A program made the position numbers and the translations under genes. The notes beneath the pieces were generated by a model. It was not told the origin of the DNA. It saw nothing but the letters and a program-made list of their open reading frames with translations, and searched no databases. From Prorocentrum cordatum (lineage: Eukaryota; Sar; Dinophyceae; Prorocentrales; Prorocentraceae), in NCBI GenBank assembly GCA_963575745.1, contig CAUYUJ010019888.1:62001-126000 (forward strand): DNA of 64,000 nucleotides, written 5' to 3'. This document shows, one piece after another, positions 1 to 11,433 of the stretch. The stretch's first letter is position 1. Every line of letters begins with the position of its first letter.

Positions 1-408
1 GGTTGGACAGCGTCAGCCCTGGGTGAGGGGGGGGCTGCCGCATCCCTGCCCTCGGCCCTCCTCCTCCTCCTCCCCCTCCTCCTCCTCCTCCTCCGTCGCC
101 TCCCTCCTCCCACACTGTTCTCCGCCCTCTTTCTCAACCTCCTCTTTCCCCTCCGCCTCCTCCTCCTTCTCCTCCTCCTCCTCCTCCTCCTCTTGATCCT
201 CCTCCTGATCCTCATCCCGCCCCCTCCTGCTCCTCTTCCTCCTCCTCCTCCTCCTCCTCCTCCTCCTCCTCCTCCTCCTCCTCCTCCTCCCCCTTTCCTC
301 TCCTCCTCCCCTCCCTCCCCCCTCCCCCTCGTGCTGCTCCTCCTCCTCCTCCTCCTCCTCCTCCTATTCCTGCTCCTCCTCCTCCTCCCTCCTCCTCCTC
401 CTCCTCTC

Positions 409-468
<60 letters not shown>

Positions 469-620
469 ACAACATCATCAGCATCATCATCAGCAGCATC
501 ATCATCAGCATCATCATCATACTCATCATCATCAGCAACAGCATCAGCATCAGCATCATCATCATCAACAACATCATCATGATCCTCATCGTCATCATCA
601 TCCCCCCTCCGCATCCTCCT
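1..620. repeat. CT-rich and ATC trinucleotide microsatellite block
   Basis: From about position 55 to 410 the plus strand is almost only CTC/CCT triplets with short interruptions. From about 412 to 600 it switches to ATC/CAT triplets. The long open frames here encode only homopolymers of Pro, Leu, Ser or Met and Glu, so they are artefacts of the repeat. No gene is supported. Confidence 0.9.
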
Positions 621-1980
621 CATCCTCCTCATCCTCCTGATCCGCCTCCCCCTCGTCCTCCTGCTCTTCCCTTCTTCTCCTAGTCACTGGTCTTCTTATT
701 ACTATTATTTTTCATCCTCCTCCTCCTCGTGCTCCCCTCTTCCCCCTCCCCCACTTCCTCCTCCCTCCCCATCCTGCGCCCCTCCCACATCCCTCTCTCG
801 TTCCCTCTCCCTCATTCTTCCTCCCACCCGCTTTCTCACCCCCACTGCCTCCTTCGCCTGCTGACCCCTCACCCTCCTCCCGCCATCTCCCCACATCCCC
901 CCCCTCGAATGTGTCGCCACAGTCAGCTACCAACTGGCAACAGGTCACGACTGCGGTTCGGTGTAATCTCTCATCTCTTACAACTTTCCCAGACATATAA
1001 ACCTCTCAGGTCTATCTCTCACTCTCCCGTCTCTGCCCTACACTAAGCCCCTATAGCATCCGCCCTCTCCTCCTCCTCCTCCTACTCCTCCTCCTCCTCC
1101 TCTGCCTCCTCCTCTTTCTCCTCTCCTCCTCCTCCTGCTCCTCCTCCTCCTCTTTCTTCTCCATCTGCTTCTTCTCCTCTTTCTCCTCCTCCTCCTCCTC
1201 CTCCTTCTCTCCCTCCTGCTCGTCCACCTAATATATTATGCCCTCTTCCCTCTGCTCTCTTCTCTCGCCTCTCCACTCTTTGCCCCCCGCTCCCTGCGCT
1301 CTGCAGGGCACAGGTGCACTGATCACATTGCTGCGTGGCCACCGTGTCCCGGCCCTCGACTGCCCACGTTCGACAGTCAAGGTGTATCGATTCGATGACG
1401 CTCCCATGGGCGCGAGCGGACAAAGCACTTTGTCTCCCCACCCGCTTCCCCCCAAAACCATCCTCGCGCTGTCGCTGATGCTGCTCCTCCTCCCTTCTTC
1501 CGGAGCCCCAGGGGTGCCCATCAACACGCGCACGATCACCTGGTTGCCCTTGTTGCCTGGGCCGCGCACCGCTCTCCCGCCCCTCTCCGCCCCTTCCGCT
1601 CCCAGCCTCGGCTCCCCGCCTCAAGAGCCCCCCCCCCCCCGGCCTCCCTCCCTCCCACGGCTCCCCTCGGCTCCCCCGCTCCGTGTTCCCCACCCTCCTC
1701 GGCCTCCTCCCCCTCGCCCTGCCCTGCGCGCCTCCCCGCCACCTCCACTCCTGCCTGCGCCCTGCCCCTACCCCTTCTCCACTCCCCCCCCCCCCCCCCC
1801 CCGCCTCCCCTCCCCCCCGTCCCCGTCCGCCCTGCCGGGAGGAGGGGGAGGCGCCCGCCGTTGCGAGAGACGAGGCCAGCCGAGGGACTCGGCGAGCACA
1901 GCCGAGGGGGCAAGGACTGCGACTCTCGAGGCTGCGGCCAAGACCAAGGCGGGCCTCCCGATGCCTCAGGGAGGCCCCCG
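621..1980. other. CT-rich sequence with no recognised gene
   Basis: Pyrimidine-rich DNA with a second CTC tract at about 1066-1220 and a C homopolymer near 1786-1802. Open frames on both strands are Pro/Ser/Arg or Gly/Arg/Glu rich and match no family I know. I see no splice pattern or conserved motif. Confidence 0.7.
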
Positions 1981-2180
1981 GATAGCGGATTCCGGAAACC
2001 CTGAACCCAAAGACGTTTTCATCTCTTGGGGGCGTTTTTTTAACTTCCGCCGCCTTCCGCCTGCCTTCCGCCTGCCTTCCGCCGGCGGAGGCGGCCTTTC
2101 GCCGCCCTTCCGCCGCCCGCCTTCCGCCGCGGAAGAGATGGCAACTCCTTCTACCCTCGAAGGCAAATCCTTTGTTTTGG
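1981..2180 (+). repeat. TTCCGCC-rich dispersed element, copy 1
   Basis: The copy opens with GCGGATTCCGGAAACCC, passes through GTTTTCATCTCTTGGG, continues as repeated CTTCCGCC heptamers around a GGCGGAGGCGGCC centre, and closes with GGAAGAGATGGCAACTCC and CCTCGAAGGC. CATCTCTT on the left and AAGAGATG on the right are inverted, so the unit can fold. The same order of blocks is found at 3886-4065 and 61228-61430. Confidence 0.75.
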
Positions 2181-2939
2181 GAACACCCCAAATGCCCGCG
2201 TAGGCCCCCAAACGGCTCCAAAACAGCAGAGAACATCCGGAAGCCTCGATCACCGGCGCTCGAGGATCAGCGTGGAAGTGTCCAGCATTCTGGGCTGCCT
2301 TTCCGATGCCATGTCGAGCTGACGCCGAGCTGGCCGCCTCCAAGAAGACAGCCCCTCGCACAGCCGAAGGGCAGGCGGGGCAGAAGGCACGCCAGGCTCC
2401 AGGAGGCTGCTGGACAAGGGCCGGGCGTGCACCGGGAGGGGAGGTCTCCGGGGGGGGGGGGAGGGGGCGCCGGGGCGAACGGGAAACAGAGAATAGGGAG
2501 ATGGCAGGAAGGAGAGATGGGAGGGGAGGGGATGGGGAGGAGGCGAGGAGGAGGAGGAAAGCGATGGGGAAAGGGAGAGAGAGGAAGGAGAAGATGAGGC
2601 TGGACGAGGAGGGCCAGGGGGACGGGGCAGGCAGAGATGCGAGAGGGGAGGGGGATAGGGGGGGCAGAAGAGGAAACGCGGGATGGGGCGGCGCGAGATC
2701 CTGCGGATGAGGAAATCGTGCCCTGCCCGGCCCCTCCTCTCCCTGCCCTCTCCCTGCCCTCCTCCCTCCTCCCCCCCCCGGGGGCCCGAGACGTCGAGCG
2801 ATAATTGCTGCGACGGGCCCCCGATGGCGACGCCGCGCGCTCCTGGGCGGGTGGCCCCTCGGGCCCCTCCTCGGCGATCCGTGGGCGATTGCGATCGGGG
2901 GTCGACGCCTCCACCCCCCGAGGAGCCTGTCGGGAGAGC
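2181..2939. other. GC-rich sequence, no recognised gene
   Basis: Contains a G/A-rich stretch (about 2440-2690) with GGA triplets and G homopolymers. The overlapping open frames on both strands show only low-complexity composition. Confidence 0.65.
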
Positions 2940-3180
2940 CCCCTGTCGGGAGAGCCCAGGGATCGAATCGATCCGTCGGGTCGGCGATCGAAAGGAATCG
3001 CATCGGCGGAGAACGGCGGCCGGGTCGGGAGGAGTCGAATCGGCGCGAAAGTCGGCAGGCGAAGAAGCCTCCAATCAGGAATCGGAGCCCAAACCGGAAT
3101 CCCAATTGTGGAATCCAATCGAACTCGGAAGCCATCGAAGCCGAATCGCCTCGGATCGGATGAATCGAGATGAGCCCTGG
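2940..3180 (+). repeat. GAATCGG-rich dispersed module, copy 1
   Basis: Dense GAATCG/GGATCG words (for example ATCGAATCGATCC, GAGTCGAATCGGC), then GCCTCCAATCAGGAATCGGAG, ending near GAGCCCTGG. The module at 53520-53715 has the same order: GTCGAATCGGCGG, GCCTCCACTGAG, GAGCCCTGG. A shorter relative is at 16010-16090. Confidence 0.6.
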
Positions 3181-3885
3181 CCTGTCCGCCCGCCCCCCCC
3201 CCCCCCAACGCTGTTCCCGAGCAGCCCCCCCCCCTAAGGAACAAGGAAAGGCGACACCAACAGTAGCAGGGCGTGGAGATGCGAGGAGGAGCAAGGGGGG
3301 TCTCCCTGGTGGTGTGATCCCCCCCCCCTCGTTCGAGACGTCGCCAGCCTCCAGCTCGGGGAGGCATCGTGGCCCTCCTCGCTGGAGGTGGCCCCCCCTG
3401 GAAGTGCTGGCATCGCTTCCCCTCCCTCCGACCCCCCCCCACACACCACGCCGCGTCGCCCACGAAGGGCATGTTCCCGCTGCCCGCCCGGCCCTCCACG
3501 AGCAGCTTGGCGGACCTCGGCGGCCACGCGCCCCGGGCGCGCTGCCGGGCGCGGTCCCACCACTCTGGGGCTCGGCGCCCATCGAACGGGGACTCTCCAC
3601 TCACGGGTACTCTGGCCAGGCACCCAGCGCACCTAACCCTTCCCGATGTGGGCCACGCTGCATTGCCAGCACGAGGCCCGAAAGCGGCAACATTCGGCAC
3701 AAATTGCAAAAAGTACCCGTTAGCAAGTACCCGTTACGGTGCCGTTGAGAGGTGGGGGCGCCACCTCCTCCCGGCTCACCAGCCCCCCCCCGCAGACCCG
3801 CGGCAGCGCGTCCGAGTGGAAAATGCACAGCCGCCTGTCCCGCTCCAACAGGCAGGTGGAAAAGCGGAGCATGGGATCAGATGGG
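3181..3885. other. No gene seen; short repeat shared with 4.7 kb
   Basis: GC-rich. The words GGCCACGCTGCATTGCCAG (about 3650) and GGCAGGTGGAAA (about 3850) recur near 4699 and 4790, so part of this stretch is a diverged duplicate. No conserved protein motif was found in the open frames. Confidence 0.5.
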
Positions 3886-4065
3886 CGCTTTCGGAGACCC
3901 TGAAACTAGGCACTGTTTCATCTGTTGCTTCCGCCGCCTTCCGCCAACCTTCCGCTGGCTTCCTCCGGCGGAGGCGGCCCCGTTCAACTTCCGCCGACCT
4001 TCCGCCGCCTTCCGCTGCGGAAGAGATGGCAACTCCTCCGACCCTCGAAGGCGAAGCCCTCGTTG
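3886..4065 (+). repeat. TTCCGCC-rich dispersed element, copy 2
   Basis: Same block order as copy 1: ACCCTGAAAC, TTTCATCTGTTGC, a run of CTTCCGCC words with CCGGCGGAGGCGGCCCC in the centre, then GGAAGAGATGGCAACTCC and CCCTCGAAGGC. It is 1.9 kb from copy 1 in the same orientation. Confidence 0.75.
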
Positions 4066-4739
4066 GAGCGCTCCAGGTGTGCACTGCTTCGGAGGTGTGC
4101 GATGACAGCGGCACCGGACAAGAGAGGCGTCTATCTAGGGACGGGAAGTGGACAGACCGCCCCACCAGACAGGACGGCTCCGCCGCCGCGCCGCGGGGGG
4201 GAGCTCGGCAGGGCCGTGGCGGCCGGGAGGGCCCCCAGGACGCCGAGCCCCCTGCGAGGAGCGGGGAGGAGCAGGATCTAGCCTGGAGATATGACGGGTC
4301 CCGAGGGAAGCGGGTCCTGGACCCCAGAGCCTTCCCCAAGGACGAGATCTTCATCCTGAGTGGTTCTCTGACCGTCCTGGGGCCCGTGGAGGGCCCCGAG
4401 AGCCTGAAAGCGGCGGAAAAAACGCAGGACCCGTTTCCATCAGGACTCGTGTCCTCCATGGCGACAGGAGGAGGAGGAGCTCCCCCCATCTCGCAACCGG
4501 CCGCGCATGGGCCGTGGACCAGCGGCTTCATAGAGGCCCCTCGGGGGCCCCGTGGGGGGGCGGGGGCTCTTGGGGGCCTCCTCCTCCCTCCTCCTCCTGG
4601 CTCAACTTCCCCGAAGACCTGCGAACACTTCTTCGGTCCTCAGTCCTCCTCCTCGATCCTCCCAGGGTGGCGACCCCTGGATAGCGCTACCCCCCCATTG
4701 GCCCACGCTGCATTGCCAGACGTCTGGCGACCTGGGCAA
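4066..4739. other. Open GC-rich region, no recognised gene
   Basis: One plus-strand frame stays open from inside the preceding repeat to 4745 and has a mixed, protein-like composition around 4290-4440. It starts inside a mobile repeat and shows no family motif, so I do not call it a gene. Confidence 0.4.
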
Positions 4740-5912
4740 CATTAGCCCGGCGAAGGGAGCCGACCATATGCAGCTGTGAGCATCGCAAGGCAGGTGGAAA
4801 CCAAGGGATGGGGGCTAGCAAGAGGACTACGGCGTGCGTGGGAAGGGCGGCGCGACGATGCTGATGGGGTCGCGGAATTCAGCCGTGACGGCTAACATCT
4901 GGATGTAGCACATTACGGGTGATCTGCGCGTCTGTCGGCGCGGCCCTGGGGAGCAGCAGGCGGCGGAGCCCTCGGAGGAGCTCGCCATGGCCCCACGAAG
5001 CGTGTGGGAAACGTGCCGAAACGGGCGCAGTCACGCCTGCGAGTCCTGCTACTGACGCCTTCGGTGGAGCTCTTGATGGGGCCACGAAGCGTCAGGGGTG
5101 TGCCGAAACGGGCATGGTCTTATGTGGAACTTCCTATGGGGCCATGAAGCGTGTGAGGGGTGTGCTGGGCGCGGTCATGCATGCGATTCCTGCCACTGGG
5201 CCTTAGTGGAGCTCCAGCCGGCACGGTATGGAGAAGGCATGCGGGCCCTGGAACTGGGGTCTCACGTGGAGCACCCTGTGCGGCCACATAACGTGCGAAG
5301 GGTGCGCCAGAATGGTGAAGAGAAGGAATGCGAACGCAGCCGCTAGGGTCTCAAGTGGAGCTCCCTATGAGGCCACGAACCGTGTGTTGGTTACGCCGAA
5401 ATGGCGTTGAAAAGGCGTGCGAACGCAACCACTGGGGCCATGGGCGGAGCTCCCTGAAGGGCCGCGAACCGTGTGAGAGGTGCGCAGAGATGGCGTTGAG
5501 AAGGCATGCGAACGCAGCCGCTGTGGCCTCAGGTGGAGCTCCCGATGGGGCCACGAAACGCGTGAGGGGTGCGCCGGAATTATCTTGAGAAGACATGCGA
5601 CCGCAGCCACTGTGGCCTTAGATGGGGCTATGGGGCCACGAAGCGTGCGAGGGGTGCGCCGAAATGGTCTGGAGAAAACATGCGAACGCAGTCAGTGGGG
5701 CCTGTGGTGGAGCTCCCCATGTGGCCACGAAAAGTGTGAGGCGTGCGCCGAAAGTGTGCGGAAAACGTATGCGATTCACGCCACTGAGGCCTTCGGAGGA
5801 GCTCCCTATAGGACCACGAACCGTGAAAGGGGTGCGCCGCAAAGGTCTGGAGAAGGCATGCGAACGCTGCCACTGTGGCCTTAGGTGGAGCTCTCCATGG
5901 GGCCACGAAACC
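4740..5912 (+). repeat. 88-bp satellite array I with head module
   Basis: A head (AACATTAGCCCGGCGAAGG then CATATGCAGCTGTGA, 4739-4780) precedes about 11 diverged tandem units from 4860. The recognisable core is GTGGAGCTCCCTATGGGGCC followed by ACGAAGCGTGTGAGGGGTGC and GCCGAAATGG, then GCATGCGAACGCAGCCACTG. CCACGAA-type cores recur about every 85-91 bp with one or two shorter units. The period is not a multiple of three, so the open frames across it are by-products. The array passes directly into a GAT microsatellite at 5913. Confidence 0.85.
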
Positions 5913-6503
5913 GCCGTGGTGATGATAATGGTGGTGAGGGTGGTGATGATAATGATGCTGATGCTGATGATTCCGCTGATGATGAAGATGATGATGATGG
6001 TGGTGATGATGATGGTGATGATGATGGTGATGATGATGGTGATGATGATGATGGTACGGTGATGGTACGATGATGATGATGACGATGATGATGATTCGGC
6101 TGATGGTGATGGTGATGGTGGTGGTGATGATGATGATCCGGAGGAGGAAGGTAATGAGGATGAGGATGAGGATGAGGATGAGGATGACGATGGCGATGCT
6201 GACGATGAGAAACAATGGCAGTGCTGATGGTAGTGTTGCCAGTGATGATGATGCTGCTGCTGATGATGTTGATGATAATGTTGGCCATGGTGTCAGTGAT
6301 TATGGTGCGGATGATGCTGATGATGATGACGATGACGAAGACGATGATGATGCTGATGATGCTTATGCTGATGCTGATGCTGATGCTGCTGATGATGATG
6401 ATGATGCTGATGATGACGTTGCTGATGATGTTAATGTTGTTGATGATGATGAGGATGGAGATGCTGATGATGACGATGATGATGATGATGATGCTGATGA
6501 TGC

Positions 6504-6559
<56 letters not shown>

Positions 6560-6600
6560 CCGCTGACGATGGTGATGCTGATGAGGACATGCGGAGGGCA
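5913..6600 (+). repeat. GAT/GCT trinucleotide microsatellite, ~690 bp
   Basis: Long imperfect (GAT)n with GCT, GGT and GAC variants. It encodes Asp-rich, Met-rich or His-rich peptides depending on frame. It begins at the exact 3' edge of the 88-bp array, the same relation seen for the GGA tract after array II and after array III on its own strand. Confidence 0.9.
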
Positions 6601-7842
6601 GAGGCAGGGATGGAAGGAGGGATACGGAGGTGGAGAAGGAAAGGAGAACGCGTGGCGCTGAAACGAAGACGCAACACCGCAGGATGGCTTGGAAAAACCT
6701 AGACGGCCGGCTCCTTTGAGCCTGGCTCCCTAGAAGACCGCCTCGGGCCCCAGGGCCAGCACAGAAACAACAACCCACGGCACGAAATTCTCAGGTCGCT
6801 CAACTTGAGCCCTTCTTTTTATTCGCGATGACTGCCGTGATCAGACCCGGCCCCCCCCCCGGTGACGTCACGACTCGCGCGGCGCCGTTTGGGAACGAGG
6901 CATTCTTGAGCATTCCCAGACGGCGCCGGCACGCATCGTGACGCGACCGGCCCCCTCCCCCCCGTGGGCGCCACGGGGGCGCCGCGCGGGCCACCGGACG
7001 CGCCTGGTAATCCTATCCTGCTCGTCCTCCTCCTCCTCCTCAACCTCGTCCTTTCTTTTGCTCCTCCTCCCTCCTCCTCACTCGGTTACCCGCAAGAATG
7101 GCCCTGGGCAAGAGTGACCTTTGCGGCGCGGCTTTGTGAGGGCCGCGGGGAGAACAAACACAGGCGCACAAGAGGCTACAGACTATCGTACCGCACTCGG
7201 CGATCGGGGGGCCCCAGTGGGCGCGCACCAAGGTCACCCCGTCAAAGGGTCGCTCTTACGTGTAGTCGACTCAACCTCTTCCATCCGTTTGCCTGCGGAG
7301 GCTCGACCAAGAGCACATACTACAAACAAGATATGCCCTCGATGGAAAAAACAACTGCCTCCTTCGCGCATCGCGCCGTGCTCTCGCGCGCCCGCTCCGC
7401 AGAAGGGCACAAACGATGCCAAGGACGCGGCGCGCGAACCGCGGTCTTCTTCGCGCCAATGCGGGTGACCTGGAATTCGCACGAACGCCTGGGTCGCGAG
7501 AGAACTCTGGAGCGCTGCGAGGATCGCCATCGCACTCAGGGCCGTACTCGTAGCACGAAGGAAAGAGCTCGTCAGGGAAAGACTGGTCCTGGAGGTCCTG
7601 GGGCTTTTCCTGGACCCCGACCATGGGGAACGCCTTCGGGACCTGCGACCAGTCTTGGGGAAACTCTCCCCAAGACCGCTCGCTTGTGCATTTTCCTATC
7701 GCCCTCGCATGACAATTCCACGAACAGCATGTGCCAATATATTCGCTTTCCTGGCGAGTAGAAGACTAGGCTAGACCTGAAAGTGGTTTCCACGTTCGTT
7801 GTTCGATGTTGTTGTTCTGCCTTCGCTGCAAGTCCCAATCAA
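6601..7842. other. No recognised gene or repeat
   Basis: More balanced composition than its surroundings. Open frames of 65-265 codons overlap on both strands (for example plus 6964-7761), but none shows a motif, targeting signal or homology I can name. Confidence 0.45.
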
Positions 7843-8545
7843 TATTAGCCTGGCGAAGGACCCAGACATATGCAGCAGTGAATGCCGCAATTGAATATCG
7901 TCTTCGGTGAAGCTCCTTATGGGGACACGAACCGTGTGAGGGATCTGCCAAAATGGAATGGCGGCGCCACGCGGGCGCTGCCACTGGGGTTTCCTGTCCG
8001 TGATCTGTCTGATGGTGGGTAGCGAAACAAGCTAGACCGGCCAAGATTGTCCTCCCCTTCTGTTTCTCCCTCTGTGCCCGCGCACTCCAAAGCCCAAGGC
8101 TGCGGTCGCAGCGCAACGCGGAGTCCCCGCGACGCGCGCCGGTCAAGGGGTCCCAGCGACGCGCGTGGGTCGTGCGCTGCGCGGAGCGAAGACAGCAAGC
8201 TTCCTGGCAGATCACGGGCAAGGCTCTGGCTGCTGGGCAGGGCGACGACAGGCGACCGAGACGCTGGGCAGAGCGCAGCATGGAGTTCCCGCGACGCGCG
8301 CTGGTCGCTCCCGAACCGCATGCGAGTTCCGCCACAGGGACCGTCGGTGCAGCTCCCTATGGGGCCACGAAACGCTGCACTGGGCGCAGGAACAGCATGC
8401 GAGTTCCGCCAATGGGACCTTCGGTGGAGCTCCCTATGGGGCCACGACACACCTCACTGGGCGCTGGAACCGCATGCGAGTTCCGCCACTGGGACCTTCG
8501 GTGGAGCTCCCTATGGGGCCACGAGGCGCTGTACTGGGTGGGGGA
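7843..8545 (+). repeat. 88-bp satellite array II with head module
   Basis: The head AATATTAGCCTGGCGAAGG, then CATATGCAGCAGTGA, matches the head of array I. One unit follows at about 7900-7990, then a spacer. Near 8300-8540 come three cleaner units of about 88 bp carrying GGTGGAGCTCCCTATGGGGC and GCATGCGAGTTCCGCC. The array grades into purine-rich sequence and an AGG microsatellite (8655-8700). Confidence 0.8.
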
Positions 8546-9794
8546 AACGCAAGGAGGAGGGAGGACGGGGAGGAGGAAGGCAGGAGGAAGGAACGCGGGG
8601 CGCTTCCTGCTCAAAACGAGGATCCAGCACCACAGGACGGTTGGGAACAAGAGCGGAGGAGGAGGAGGAGGAGGAGGAGGAGGAGGAGGAGGAGGAGGCT
8701 GTCAGAAGATGTGCACCGGAATTCCTCCTCAAGCCGAGGCTCCGGTGCGAACGGCAGGCCCACGGAGCCTTCGTCGTTCCAGGGGGGGGGCGCTTTTCCG
8801 GCAACGAGCTCGCAGAGGCCTGTGCGGAGGGAGCTCAGCACGGGAGGGCGTGCCGCGGCATCGCCGACGCCCTGGCGCTGCTCTGCTCCTCCTCCTCCTC
8901 CCCGACAGCCCCCTCCCCATCCCCCTGCCTCCTGGCCCCTCCCTGCCTCCCCCCGTCCAACCACTGCTCCCTCCTTCCCCTCCTCGCCCCCTCCACTGCC
9001 TGCTTCCCCTCCGCCTTGCTTCCTCCCTCTCCCCCCCGGCCTCCCTCTCCCCACCCCATCCCCTTCCTCCTCACTGCCGATTCGGCCAGCATCACCGGTG
9101 GTCAGAGACCAGCTGCGATCGGAGATGGGGGGCAGCGCAGGGGCTGCACTGCCGGGGCGTGCTGCGTCAGGGGGTCCCGCCCCCGGCCTCTTCCTCGTCT
9201 CCCGCCTCGTCCCACCCTTTTCCGCCCGTCCTCGTCGTCCGCCCCCATCGTCCTCCTCGACCTCCACCCTCTTCCCTCCATCCTCCATGCCTCTTCCCCC
9301 TCCTCCGTCTGAGGTGGGTGGGTACGGGGGAGAGGACCTCTTACCCCCTCTTCCTTCCCCTCTCCTCGTCGCTCCTGGTTTCTATGGCTCAGCATATCCC
9401 TCCCACCTTCATAATCTGAATAGTCCTCCTCCTTCTGCTTTTCCATGCGCTAAGTTTGTCTTTACTTATCGCTCCCTCTGCTTATATATATATATATACA
9501 TATCTCTCTCTCACTTTCCCTCCCTCGACCCCCTGCACTCAGTATTCCTCCTCCCTACTTCCTCTCTCCGTCCCATACGTTTACCAAACAGACAGAGGCC
9601 ACCACATCGCGCCAACTGGTGGTATCCTGTACGTCCTTTCCGTCACGAGCACCACGGAGGGACTCGAGTCGTCCTGGTCCGTGTACTGGGACATGAACGC
9701 CTGCAGCCGGTAAGGTGTCGTGGAAAACAATAAGAACAGATTCGAGCGCAACCCGGATCTGCCGTTCAAAGGTAAACTGTCACAAGTCGGTGGG
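8546..9794. other. Purine tract, CT-rich sequence and a TA microsatellite; no gene
   Basis: AGG triplets at about 8655-8700, CT-rich DNA at 8880-9460, and a TA/TC dinucleotide tract at 9484-9515. Long open frames here are low-complexity Ser/Pro/Leu. Confidence 0.6.
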
Positions 9795-10245
9795 TCCATG
9801 GTCGTCATCGTCATCCGTCGGTCGTCGCCGTCGGTCGTCGTCCTCGTCGTTCGGTCGACGTTGGTCGGTCGGTCGGTTGGTCGTTTGGTCGGTGGTCGTT
9901 GCCGTCGTCGTTGTCTGCTGGTCGTCGCCGTCATTCGACGTCGTCGTCGTCGATCGCTCGGTCGACCAGTCTGTCGGTCGTCGTCGGCGTCGATCGCTCG
10001 CTCACGCACTCGCTCGCTCGCTCGCTCGCTCGGTTGGTCGTCGTCGTCGTGGTCATTCGTTGTCGTCGTCCTCGTCATCGGTCGCTCGGTCGCTCGGCCG
10101 CTGAGTCGCTCGGACGGTCGTTGGGTCGGTAGGTCGGTCGTCGTCGCCGTCGTTGCCATTCATCGGTCGGCGCCGTCGGTCGTTGTCTGGTCGTTCGGTC
10201 GGTCGGTCGCCTGGTCGGTCGGTTGGTCAGGCAGGCCAGGTTAAT
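9795..10245 (+). repeat. TCGG tetranucleotide and GTC trinucleotide microsatellite
   Basis: Mixed (GGTC)n and (GTC)n, including GGTCGGTCGGTTGGTCG and TCGCTCGCTCGCTCGCTCGG. The open frames give Val/Ser/Arg repeats only. Confidence 0.85.
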
Positions 10246-10394
10246 GGCTGTCGCATGAGCCACGCCTGCACCACGGCCTACACTGATTATAATCATGAGA
10301 CGGACACACCTTGTCAAGTTCCTCGCTAGCAAATTCGTCCCCTGAAAGTCAAAGGCCTTTGTTGAGCTGCTCGCGGCCACTGAGGAAGAAGCCA

Positions 10395-11169
10395 ATTCGC
10401 CGGCCCAACGGGCCAGAGGCGTGCTAAGATCTCTGGTGACTGCTTTACAATCTTTCTACTTCGCGCGCGCGGGGCGGCCCCTGGGGGCCCCTGGGCGGAA
10501 AGTACCCCGGCAAGGTCCCGAGATAGTCCCGGGAGGAGTCACCAGGGCGCTCCAGCAGCGCACCAACGCGGCTCCGAGACGTCCCCGAGAGCCCCAAGAA
10601 GGGCCAAGAGGCTTCCAAGAGGCCCCCAAGATGCTACATGAGGGGTCCGAGATGCCACAAGATCGCTCCAAGACGCCCACGATGGCCCCCAGACGCCCCA
10701 AGAGGCCTCCAAGAGCACTCCCGAGAGGGCCCCAAGAGGCAAAATTCACTGCTTTTCCTTAGGTTTTGGAGAGATTTTGGCGTTTCCACCTTTTCGGCTT
10801 CACGACACCCCAAGACGGCCCAAGAGGCCCCCAAGACCGCCCCAAGAGGGCCCAAGAGGCCCCCAAGAGGGCCCCAAGACGGCCCAAGAGGGCTCCAAGA
10901 CGGCCCAAGAGGCCTCCAAGACGGCCCAAGAGGGCCCCAAGAACGCCCCAAGAGGGACCCCAGGGGGGGAACACGAAACAATATTTCCAGCCCTCGGCCC
11001 TCAGAAGTCCCCAGGAGGCCCCAAGAGGCCCCTAAGAGGCCCCAAGAGGCCCCCAACAGGCCCTCAGGCGGCCCCCAAGAGGCCCCCAAGCGGCCCCAGG
11101 AGGCCACCCAAATGCCCCCCCGAGCACGCAAGCAAGTGCAAGCGACGCTACACTATGGGCCGGCGGAAT
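10395..11169 (+). mobile_element. CCCCAAGAGG element with short terminal inverted repeats, copy 1
   Basis: The left end ATTCGCCGGCCC and right end GGGCCGGCGGAAT are inverted repeats with one extra base. The interior begins with AGAGGCGTGCTAAGATCTCT and TTCGCGCGCGCGGGGCGGCC, then many imperfect CCCCAAGAGG/CCAAGACGGCC decamers. A unique internal marker (TTTTCCTTAGGTTTTGGAG, about 10757) also lies in the copy at 63156. No protein is plausible, so it would be non-autonomous. Confidence 0.65.
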
Positions 11170-11433
11170 GAGCGAAGCGATTCAATCTTCCCATGCAGCA
11201 GCCTTTTCATGCCATTGCGCTCCTCGATAAACCAGACGGGGCCGGCGCCTCATTGCTCTCACAGGCTTTTGCTACTTTCCAGTCTTGCGAATCCACAGGC
11301 CGTGCGTGCAAGCCTGAGACTGCGCATGCCACGGCCCATGGAACAAAACGGTAGGAGTTCAGCCGAGGCCGCCGGCTGGCTGGGCGAGGTGGAGTCTGAG
11401 CTTGCCTTGCATTAGGGTTTCCAGGTCGCAGGC

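Noticed and set aside
193-601. Long open frames of Pro, Ser, Glu and Met over 190-600
   Set aside because: They are translations of CTC and ATC microsatellites in different frames and on both strands.
5622-6702. Possible Asp-rich calcium-binding protein from the GAT tract
   Set aside because: The frame starts inside a satellite and contains no fold, only triplet-derived Asp, Gly and Ala.
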